NCBI GenBank assembly: GCA_023254755.1
Contig: JALRKU010000217.1
Coordinates: 1-14,946 of the forward strand
Direction: 5' to 3'
Origin: Aeromicrobium sp.
GTDB taxonomy: Bacteria > Actinomycetota > Actinomycetes > Propionibacteriales > Nocardioidaceae
Length of the DNA stretch: 14,946 nt
A program made the position numbers and the translations under genes. The first letter of the stretch is position 1; every line of letters starts with the position of its first letter. This document shows positions 7,708 to 13,809 of the stretch, one piece after another. The notes beneath the pieces were generated by a model. The model was not told where the DNA came from. It saw nothing but the letters and a program-made list of their open reading frames with translations, and searched no databases.

Positions 7708-8621
7708 GTCGCCGAGCCGTCGGGAGCGGCGTCGCCGAGCGGGCTGGCGTGCTCGGGGAACACCTCGGTCGACACGTCCTCGTCGACCAGGCAGCGCCGG
7801 CAGAAGTCCGTGCCGAACGGGGTGAGGTGCACGCTGCGCCGCACGGGCCGGGCGAACCGGGTCGCGTGCAGCACGTCGAGCACGTCGGGCTGGGCCTCGA
7901 GCACCTGGTAGTCGAGCGGATCACGCAGCGGGTTGGGCGAGAACCAGATCAGACCGAGCCGGAAGAGGTTGTTCAGGTACGCAGGCACCTGGTCGAGGTA
8001 GCGCACCCCGGCCTGCGGACCGATCATCGTCAGACCGCGGGCCAGCAGCTCGCTGCTCACCCGCCCGAGCGGCCCGCCCGACCGGACGTCGACCGACGGC
8101 TGCGGGCCCTTCTGCAGCAGCAGGAGCAGCACGCGGGCCTCGTCGGGTGCCAGCTCGCCGAGGATCCGGGCGAAGGCGGGGTGGGCCGAGCTGCCGTCCC
8201 ACACGTCGCGGGACCGCTCCAGCAGCTCGGCGCCGCGACGCCGCAGGTTCTCGTCGGCGGTCGCGGTGCTGGGCGTGGCCGACAGCGCCGTGGCCATCGA
8301 GTCGCCGGTCATCGACAGCGCCCGCGACAACGGCACGCCACTGCTGACGGCACGGAGCACCCCGCCGAGGGCGACCGCGACGTCGCCCGCGTCGCGCACC
8401 AGCGCGGCCGCCTCGGCGGGATCGCGGAGCGAGCGGAAGACCCGCAGGCCCGTGCGCACCGAGGTCCGGGCACCCCACTCGGCGGTGTGCACCCACGCAC
8501 TGGCGCCCACGCGGGCCAGCCCGGGGATCGCGTCGATGGCGGGCCCCAGCACGTCGGACACCGACCGCTGCAGGCCCAGGTCGTCGAGGTCCGGCAGCGG
8601 GGGCAGGTCGTCGTCGGTCAC
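7704..8621 (-). CDS. Abi-alpha (DUF4393) family protein
   Basis: The 305-residue product resembles the abortive-infection alpha / DUF4393 family. The recognisable core is HPAFARILGELAPDEARVLLLL (about 147-168), YLNNLFRLGLIWF (about 215-227), and the C-terminal LTPFGTDFCRRC (266-277), the usual end of that domain. The N-terminal 145 residues are Ala/Asp-rich and helical, with an amphipathic stretch near 65-115 and no signal peptide. The GTG at 8621 is chosen because GGGAGGA lies six bases before it; a longer open frame reaches 8666 but would overlap the DUF445 gene. It follows the DUF445 gene by four bases, so the pair is almost certainly one transcript. Some family members act in phage exclusion, but many are uncharacterised, so a defence role is a hypothesis only. 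The CRRC pair could bind metal. Confidence 0.72.
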   Translation of the reverse strand: MTDDDLPPLPDLDDLGLQRSVSDVLGPAIDAIPGLARVGASAWVHTAEWGARTSVRTGLRVFRSLRDPAEAAALVRDAGDVAVALGGVLRAVSSGVPLSRALSMTGDSMATALSATPSTATADENLRRRGAELLERSRDVWDGSSAHPAFARILGELAPDEARVLLLLLQKGPQPSVDVRSGGPLGRVSSELLARGLTMIGPQAGVRYLDQVPAYLNNLFRLGLIWFSPNPLRDPLDYQVLEAQPDVLDVLHATRFARPVRRSVHLTPFGTDFCRRCLVDEDVSTEVFPEHASPLGDAAPDGSAT

Positions 8622-8625
8622 CGGG

Positions 8626-9927
8626 TCATCCTCCCGCGCCGAAGATCGCGAGGTGCAGGAACCCACCGGCCAGCCCCATGACGGCGCCGTGGGCGTAGAG
8701 CATCCACTCGTCCTCCTTGATCGCGGCGCGCATCATCTCCACGAAGTCGCGGGGCGGCAGCTCCTTGGTGCGCGTCGCGATGAGCACGCGGATCTTCTCG
8801 GACTGGCGGCGGCTGAACTCGGGGTCCTTGAACGGTGTGAGGGTGCGGCCCACCGCCTCCTCGGAGATCGAGTCGCGGATCGCGTCGAAGCGCTTGGAGC
8901 CCACGGCCACGCGCACCATGCCGCGCGCCGGACCGAGCGCCCGGTCGATCGCCGGACGCAGCGCGGTGGCGAGCATCTGCCGGGTGCGATCGCCCCGCGG
9001 ACCGTCGAGCAGGAAGTCGCCGATCCGCTCCAGCGTGATGACGTCGTCGGCGATGATCCTCGCGTAGACCTCCGCCGCCTCGTCCTGCCGGCGCAGGAAC
9101 AGGCCGTGGACCTTGACGCCCAGGACACGGCGCGGCTCCGGGGGCTCGAAGATCAGCCACATGCCGAGGGCGTTGGTGATCCAGCCGACGATCACGCCCA
9201 TGATCGGCAGCAGCCACCACAGGTGGAAGATCGAGTCGACCAGCGCGACCGGGATGCCGAGCAGGAACCCGAACACGAAGCCGAACAGCACCATCAGGTT
9301 CAGCTCTTTCTGCCCGAAGTCGCGGAAGATCCTGACGACGAGCGCCGGGTTGCTGCGGAAGTGGTCGATGACCATGATCTTGGGGTCGAGCAGCTGGTCG
9401 ATGTGCGTGCCGATCTCGGTGGTCACGTTGCCGACCACCTGGGGCAGCTGGGCCTGGACGCGTTCGTGGACGGCCTTGCGGAACGCCGGGGGCAGGTCCG
9501 ACCACAGCCGGGGGTGCTCGCGCATCATCACCTGGTCGACCAGCTCCGGCACCTCGGGACGGAACACCTGGACGATGTGGTTGGCGATCTGGTCGGGCTC
9601 CAGCTGCTGGTAGAACTCGGCGGGCGTGCCGAGCTTGGAGATCGCCTTGTCGACCGCGATGCTGCCCATCTTGGCGGCGCGCGCCGGCACGATGCCCTGC
9701 CAGCCGATGCCGCCCTGCAGGAAGCCGGGCACCTCCTGCAGCTTGCGGGGGAGCAGTCCCGCGAGCTGGCGCATGCCACGGACCTGGACGCCGTGGAAGT
9801 GCACGGGACGGAACAGCATGACCAGACCGGTCCAGTTGATGAGCCAGCCGATGACCCCCGTGAACACCGGGATCGTCGCGAAGCTGACCCAGTTCACGTC
9901 CTCGGCCCAGTGCTCCAGCCAGTCCAC
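8626..9927 (-). CDS. DUF445 family membrane protein
   Basis: This 433-residue protein belongs to the DUF445 (YheB/YjiN-like) family of unknown function. It shows the family's duplicated motif: GVIGWLINWTGLVMLFRP (24-41), leading to GVQVRGM and LLPRK, is echoed by GVIVGWITNALGMWLIFEP (244-262), leading to GVKVHGLFLRRQ. Membrane segments are visible near 15-39, 209-232, 234-260 and 411-430; the rest is amphipathic helix, probably cytoplasmic. The GTG at 9927 is preferred because GAAGGGA precedes it by a normal distance and the N-terminus (MDWLEHWAEDVNW) then runs straight into the first membrane segment. A GTG at 9957 would add ten residues. It is the first gene of a two-gene unit with the Abi-alpha protein, transcribed from the divergent promoter region. 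Confidence 0.85.
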   Translation of the reverse strand: MDWLEHWAEDVNWVSFATIPVFTGVIGWLINWTGLVMLFRPVHFHGVQVRGMRQLAGLLPRKLQEVPGFLQGGIGWQGIVPARAAKMGSIAVDKAISKLGTPAEFYQQLEPDQIANHIVQVFRPEVPELVDQVMMREHPRLWSDLPPAFRKAVHERVQAQLPQVVGNVTTEIGTHIDQLLDPKIMVIDHFRSNPALVVRIFRDFGQKELNLMVLFGFVFGFLLGIPVALVDSIFHLWWLLPIMGVIVGWITNALGMWLIFEPPEPRRVLGVKVHGLFLRRQDEAAEVYARIIADDVITLERIGDFLLDGPRGDRTRQMLATALRPAIDRALGPARGMVRVAVGSKRFDAIRDSISEEAVGRTLTPFKDPEFSRRQSEKIRVLIATRTKELPPRDFVEMMRAAIKEDEWMLYAHGAVMGLAGGFLHLAIFGAGG

Positions 9928-9971
9928 GCCCGTCCCTTCACCCCCGGGTCTGCGCACCCGGCGGTCTGCCG

Positions 9972-9977
9972 AGCGTA
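9972..9977 (-). promoter_or_regulatory. Candidate -10 box (TACGCT) for the DUF445 operon
   Basis: On the - strand TACGCT lies about 44 bases before the GTG at 9927, leaving room for a leader with the GAAGGGA ribosome site. No good -35 box is present at 17-18 bases. Confidence 0.3.
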
Positions 9978-10005
9978 GTCACTTCATGGCGTTCCGGACA
10001 GGGTT

Positions 10006-10030
10006 CCCGTGCGCCACGTCGGCGCCCGGG
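10006..10030. repeat. 25-base inverted repeat in the divergent promoter region (candidate operator)
   Basis: CCCG-T-GCGCC, loop ACGTC, GGCGC-C-CGGG gives nine base pairs with one mismatch. It sits in the 153-base region between the DUF445 and NmrA-like genes (9928-10080), just upstream of a TAGGTT box, where the -35 of the + strand gene would be. It could be a repressor site or an RNA hairpin. No T-run follows, so it is not a typical terminator. Confidence 0.5.
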
Positions 10031-10032
10031 GT

Positions 10033-10038
10033 TAGGTT
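10033..10038 (+). promoter_or_regulatory. Candidate -10 box (TAGGTT) for the NmrA-like gene
   Basis: TAGGTT lies 42 bases before the GTG at 10081, giving a leader of about 35 bases that contains the GAGAAGG ribosome site. A matching -35 is not visible; the inverted repeat occupies that position. Confidence 0.35.
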
Positions 10039-10080
10039 GGGATCTCGGCGGATGCTCCCACGACGAGAAGGCGGTGACCT

Positions 10081-10920
10081 GTGCCGACTGTGGCTGTCAC
10101 GGGCAGCACCGGCTTCGTCGGAGGCCGCGTGGCCCAGGCTCTGAGCGGCCGCGACGTGCCGGTCCGCCTCCTCGTGCGCGACGAGAGTCGCGCGCCTGCC
10201 GTCGGCTCGGCCGAGGTCCGTGCCGCGGCCTACGAGGAGGTCTCGTCGATGCGCCGGGCGCTCGCCGGCGTCGACACGGTCTTCATGGTCGCGGTCGGCG
10301 AGGACGGTCGACGTCTCGACCTGCACGCCGACTTCCTGTCGGCCGCGGTGCAGGCCGACGTGCGCCAGGTCGTCTACCTGTCGTACCTCGGCTCCGACGC
10401 GTCGTCCGCCTTCGCCTGGAACCGCGACCACGCGCTCACCGAGCAGCTGCTGCACGACCTCGACCTCGACCACACGGTGCTGCGCGCCAGCCACTTCGAC
10501 ACCACGATGCTCGAGTTCGCGGTGTGGGGCGACATCACCGGCCCTGCCGGTCAGGGGCGGGTCACGCCCATCGCCCGCACCGACGTGGCCGACGTGGTGA
10601 TCGGCGTGCTCACCGATCCGCACGCCCACGCCGGACGCACCTACGAGCTCACCGGACCCGAGGCGCTCACGTTCGACCAGGTCGCCGAGGTCGTCGCCCA
10701 GCACCGCGGCGCGGCGTGCCGGTACCACGACGTCGACGACGCGGCGTTCCGCAGTCGCCTGCGCGACCTGGCCGTGCCCGACTCGCTCGTGAGCGCCTGG
10801 ATCGACCAGTACCACCAGATCCGCGACGGCGTGTTCGGCACCGTGTCGCCGCACGCCGAGCAGCTGCTCGGGCATCCGCCGCTCACCCTGGCCGCGTCGC
10901 TCGCCACCCTCGACCAGTGA
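10081..10920 (+). CDS. NmrA/QOR2-like NAD(P)-binding oxidoreductase
   Basis: This 279-residue atypical short-chain dehydrogenase has the N-terminal dinucleotide motif GSTGFVGG at 8-15, the basic RLLVRDESR that usually prefers NADP(H), and then DTVFMVAVGED and VYLSYLGSDASSAFAWNRDHALTE. Family relatives (E. coli YtfG/QOR2, fungal NmrA) either reduce quinones or act as redox-sensing regulators, and the sequence does not decide between these. The usual Tyr-x3-Lys is not evident, as in NmrA-type members. The start is the GTG at 10081 with GAGAAGG nine bases upstream. It is a single gene, divergent from the DUF445/Abi-alpha unit, and may share its regulation through the inverted repeat between them. 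Confidence 0.85.
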   Translation: MPTVAVTGSTGFVGGRVAQALSGRDVPVRLLVRDESRAPAVGSAEVRAAAYEEVSSMRRALAGVDTVFMVAVGEDGRRLDLHADFLSAAVQADVRQVVYLSYLGSDASSAFAWNRDHALTEQLLHDLDLDHTVLRASHFDTTMLEFAVWGDITGPAGQGRVTPIARTDVADVVIGVLTDPHAHAGRTYELTGPEALTFDQVAEVVAQHRGAACRYHDVDDAAFRSRLRDLAVPDSLVSAWIDQYHQIRDGVFGTVSPHAEQLLGHPPLTLAASLATLDQ

Positions 10921-10923
10921 CGT

Positions 10924-10952
10924 CCGGGGCTCCGCTCGAGACGGCACCCCGG
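10924..10952 (+). terminator. GC-rich inverted repeat after the NmrA-like gene
   Basis: CCGGGG and CCCCGG, 17 bases apart, begin three bases after the TGA. A U-rich tail is absent (it is followed by CTGGCC), so termination is possible but weakly supported. An operator for the next gene is the alternative. Confidence 0.3.
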
Positions 10953-10965
10953 CTGGCCGCTCGTC

Positions 10966-10971
10966 TAGGCT
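10966..10971 (+). promoter_or_regulatory. Candidate leaderless -10 box (TAGGCT) for the YbaY-like gene
   Basis: TAGGCT ends six bases before the ATG at 10978, the same hexamer and spacing as before the thioesterase gene on the other strand. No ribosome site is needed or clearly present, although GAGG lies very close to the ATG. Confidence 0.5.
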
Positions 10972-10977
10972 CGAGGC

Positions 10978-11280
10978 ATGAGTGACGCGCTGCTGACCAT
11001 CACCGGCTCCGTGACCATCCGCGAGAGGATCGCGATCCCCGCGGGGTCGATCGTCACCGTCAAGGTCGTCGACGCGGCGGGCGAGGTGCTGGCCGCGACG
11101 GCGCTGCCGGCCGACGGCGTGCCCGTCGAGTACTCGCTCGCCGTCGACCCCGCGTTCGTCGAGTCGCCCGACCGGCTGCTCGTGTGGGCGGCGCTGCGCA
11201 CCGAGGCCGGCCTGTGGGGCACCCTGGACCTGGCACCGGCCGGCGACGACCTCGTCGTGCTCACCAGGGTCCCGGACTGA
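10978..11280 (+). CDS. Small YbaY/YscW-domain-like protein
   Basis: The 100-residue product resembles the YbaY/YscW domain (PF09619): an opening strand ITGSVTIRERIAIPAGSIVTVKVVDAAGEVLA, a middle VPVEYSLAVDPAFV and a closing LWGTLDL. E. coli YbaY and YscW are lipoproteins. Here there is no signal peptide or lipobox, so the protein appears cytoplasmic and probably consists of the bare beta-barrel-like domain. Its function is unknown. The stop TGA shares one base with the ABC transporter ATG (TGATG), so the two are translationally coupled, and a role in assembly or quality control of that transporter is possible but unproven. Confidence 0.68.
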   Translation: MSDALLTITGSVTIRERIAIPAGSIVTVKVVDAAGEVLAATALPADGVPVEYSLAVDPAFVESPDRLLVWAALRTEAGLWGTLDLAPAGDDLVVLTRVPD

Positions 11281-13226
11281 TGCCTCGGGGTGGCGCGTCC
11301 GTCACGCACATCCCCGCCGAGGAGCTCGCCGCGTCCGACCCGGTGCTGGGTCGCATCGCGCGGATGCTGCGCCCGTACCGCACCAAGATCGCCCTCGTCG
11401 GCGTCGCCGTCGTCACGGCGGCCGTGCTCACCTCGGTCGTCCCGTTCCTCACCAAGGCGGTGTTCGACAAGGCGCTGTTCCCGCCGTCGGGCGGCCCCGA
11501 CCTCGGCCTGCTCGGCTGGCTCGTCGCGGCCATGTGCGCCATCCCTGTCGTCACGGCGCTCATCGGCATCGGCCAGAACTGGCTCACGTCGACCATCGGC
11601 AACTCGGCGATGGCGGACCTGCGAGGCGACCTGTTCGCCCACCTGCAGAAGATGGAGCTCGCGTTCTTCACCGCCACCAAGACCGGGGCGATCCAGTCGC
11701 GGCTGGCCAACGACGTGGCGGGCGTGCGCACCGTGCTCACCGACACCGCCACCACGATCCTGCAGAACACCGTCACCGTCACGGCGGCCTTCGTGTCGAT
11801 GGTGCTGCTGTCCTGGCAGCTGACGATCCTGACCTTGGTCGTCATGCCGCTGTTCGTCTGGATCCAGCTGCAGGTCGGACGCCGCCGCCAGCGCCTCGCC
11901 AAGCGCACGCAGGAGTCGCTGTCGGAGATGACCGCGATCACCGAGGAGGCGCTGAGCGTCTCGGGGATCCTGCTGTCGAAGGTCTTCAACCGGGGCGACG
12001 CCGAGGTCGAGCGCTACCGGGAGGCCAACCGGCAGCAGACCCGGCTGCAGGTCGAGCAGGCCATGACCGGCCGCGCCTTCTTCGCCACGGTCCAGACGTT
12101 CTTCGCGATCACGCCGGCCCTGATCTACCTGGTCGCCGGCTCCATGCTCACCGGCAGCCTGGGCGGCGCGTCGCTGACCGCGGGCACCCTGGTGGCGTTC
12201 ACGACGCTGCAGGCGCGCCTCCAGATGCCGTTGATCCAGCTGATGCGGGTGACGCTCGACGTGCAGACGTCGCTGGCGCTGTTCCGTCGGATCTTCGAGT
12301 ACCTCGACCTCGAGCCCGCGATCACCGAGAAGCCGGGCGCCGTCGCGCTCACCGGGTCGTCGCTGCGCGGCCGGATCGAGTTCCGCGACGTGTCGTTCGT
12401 GTACCCCGAGCCCCGCGAGCTCACGGGCTCGTCGCACCGCGACCGGTTCGGCGACAGCGGCGTCCGCATCGATCGCGGCGACGTCGAGGCCACCGAGTGG
12501 GCGCTGCACGACCTGTCGTTCACGGTCGAGCCGGGACAGCTGGCGGCGATCGTCGGCCCGTCCGGCTCGGGCAAGACGACCGCCACCTACCTGGTCCCGC
12601 GCTTCTACGACACGACGCGGGGCGCCGTGCTGATCGACGGGCACGACGTCCGCGACCTGACGCTGTCGTCGGTCGCCGACGCGGTCGGCATGGTCACCCA
12701 GGAGCCGTACCTGTTCCACGGCACGATCCGCGACAACATCGCGTACGCCCGTCCCGGCGCCACGGCGGCCGAGATCGAGGAGGCCGCTCGCGGGGCCAAC
12801 ATCCACGACCGGATCATGTCGTTCGAGCAGGGCTACGAGACGATCACCGGCGAGCGCGGCTATCGGCTCAGCGGCGGGGAGAAGCAGCGCATCGCGATCG
12901 CGCGGGTGCTCCTGATGGACCCGCGGGTGCTGATCCTCGACGAGGCCACGTCGGCGCTCGACAACGAGACCGAGCGGCTCGTGCAGCAGGCGCTGGAGCG
13001 CGCCAGCGACGGGCGCACCACGATCGCCATCGCGCACCGGCTGTCGACCATCCACAACGCCGACGTCATCTTCGGCATGCAGGACGGTCGCATCGTCGAG
13101 TCCGGCACGCACCACGAGCTGCTCGAGGCCGGCGGCCTCTACGCCCGGCTCTACGTCGAGCAGTTCAGCCAGACCACGCCCCCGGAGCCGCCCGCCGACG
13201 GGCGTCGGGCCGACGTCCGCGTCTGA
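11280..13226 (+). CDS. ABC half-transporter, fused permease and ATPase (multidrug/lipid exporter type)
   Basis: This 648-residue protein joins a six-helix exporter membrane domain (about 35-340) to a nucleotide-binding domain and should work as a homodimer moving hydrophobic compounds outward. The ATPase has the A-loop Tyr375, Walker A GPSGSGKT (426-433), Q-loop Gln474, signature LSGGEKQ (530-536), Walker B VLILDEA with Glu555, and switch His586; all are intact. The intracellular coupling segments (GAIQSRLANDV, LSEMTAITEEAL) are clear. Oddity: about 25-30 extra residues, charged and Gly/Ser-rich (about 378-406), sit between the A-loop and the first strand leading to Walker A. I believe related actinobacterial transporters carry similar inserts. 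The start ATG at 11280 overlaps the upstream stop; a GTG at 11184 would overlap most of the small upstream gene. The substrate is unknown. Confidence 0.92.
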   Translation: MPRGGASVTHIPAEELAASDPVLGRIARMLRPYRTKIALVGVAVVTAAVLTSVVPFLTKAVFDKALFPPSGGPDLGLLGWLVAAMCAIPVVTALIGIGQNWLTSTIGNSAMADLRGDLFAHLQKMELAFFTATKTGAIQSRLANDVAGVRTVLTDTATTILQNTVTVTAAFVSMVLLSWQLTILTLVVMPLFVWIQLQVGRRRQRLAKRTQESLSEMTAITEEALSVSGILLSKVFNRGDAEVERYREANRQQTRLQVEQAMTGRAFFATVQTFFAITPALIYLVAGSMLTGSLGGASLTAGTLVAFTTLQARLQMPLIQLMRVTLDVQTSLALFRRIFEYLDLEPAITEKPGAVALTGSSLRGRIEFRDVSFVYPEPRELTGSSHRDRFGDSGVRIDRGDVEATEWALHDLSFTVEPGQLAAIVGPSGSGKTTATYLVPRFYDTTRGAVLIDGHDVRDLTLSSVADAVGMVTQEPYLFHGTIRDNIAYARPGATAAEIEEAARGANIHDRIMSFEQGYETITGERGYRLSGGEKQRIAIARVLLMDPRVLILDEATSALDNETERLVQQALERASDGRTTIAIAHRLSTIHNADVIFGMQDGRIVESGTHHELLEAGGLYARLYVEQFSQTTPPEPPADGRRADVRV

Positions 13227-13233
13227 GCAGGAC

Positions 13234-13239
13234 TACGGT
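13234..13239 (+). promoter_or_regulatory. Candidate leaderless -10 box (TACGGT) for the NYN gene
   Basis: TACGGT ends six bases before the ATG at 13246, in the 19-base gap after the ABC transporter. It would allow separate leaderless transcription besides read-through. Confidence 0.4.
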
Positions 13240-13245
13240 CAGGTC

Positions 13246-13800
13246 ATGAGCGAACGGCGCACGTACCTGCTGATCGACGGCGAGAACATCGACGCGACCC
13301 TCGGCGGGTCGATCCTGGGCCGCCGGCCGCAGCCGCAGGAGCGACCGCGCTGGGACCGCGTCCTGGCCTTCACCGAGACGCTGTGGGACCAGCCGACGAC
13401 GGGGCTGTTCTTCCTCGCCGCGAACGGCGAGATGCCCATGCCGTTCGTGCAGGCCCTGCTCGCCCTCGGCTACCGTCCCGTGCCGCTGAGCGGTGCGCCG
13501 GACCAGAAGGTCGTCGACATCGCGATCCAGCGCACCCTCGACGAGCTCGCCCGCCGCGACGACGACGTGGTCCTCGCGTCGAACGACGGCGACTTCGTGC
13601 CGCACCTCGGCGCGCTCGTCGGCACCCGGCGCACCGCGCTCATCGGCTTCCGCGAGATGCGCAGCAGCAGCTTCGCCGCGCTGTTGGACCGCGGCCTGGA
13701 GTTCTTCGACCTCGAGTACGACGTCGAGGCGTTCACCACCGAGCTGCCCCGCCTGCGCGTCATCCCGATCGACGAGTTCGACCCGGCCCAGTTCCTCTAG
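13246..13800 (+). CDS. NYN/PIN-like domain protein (putative ribonuclease)
   Basis: The 184-residue product matches the NYN (LabA/DUF88, PIN-like) fold, whose members are mostly metal-dependent ribonucleases or RNA-binding proteins. The acidic metal-binding positions are visible: Asp11 with Asn14 in LLIDGENID, Asp91 in DQKVVDIAI, and Asp114 and Asp116 in ASNDGDFVP. The rest follows the fold: GLFFLAANGEMPMPFVQALLALGY, then TALIGF and a C-terminal extension with DLEYDV and IDEFDPAQF. A Pro/Arg-rich insert (about 26-36) follows the first motif. No signal peptide is present. It lies 19 bases after the ABC gene and converges with the aldehyde dehydrogenase with a nine-base gap. The RNA target is unknown. 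Confidence 0.85.
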   Translation: MSERRTYLLIDGENIDATLGGSILGRRPQPQERPRWDRVLAFTETLWDQPTTGLFFLAANGEMPMPFVQALLALGYRPVPLSGAPDQKVVDIAIQRTLDELARRDDDVVLASNDGDFVPHLGALVGTRRTALIGFREMRSSSFAALLDRGLEFFDLEYDVEAFTTELPRLRVIPIDEFDPAQFL

Positions 13801-13809
13801 CGGCGGCGC

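Noticed and set aside
8622..8666. Longer start for the Abi-alpha gene
   Set aside because: The extra residues overlap the end of the DUF445 gene, while the GTG at 8621 has GGGAGGA at the right distance.
9928..9957. Alternative GTG start of the DUF445 gene at 9957
   Set aside because: It adds ten residues that resemble no family N-terminus and lacks a ribosome site as good as that before 9927; kept only as an alternative.
8266..9978. 570-codon + strand open frame opposite DUF445/Abi-alpha
   Set aside because: Composition is Asp/His/Gln-rich filler and it spans two well-supported - strand genes with good ribosome sites.
10965..13115. Long - strand open frame opposite the YbaY-like and ABC transporter genes
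   Set aside because: Low-complexity composition and no domain; the + strand genes have complete recognised motifs.
13801..13809. Terminator between convergent NYN and aldehyde dehydrogenase genes
   Set aside because: Only nine bases separate the stops and no inverted repeat with a T-run is present.
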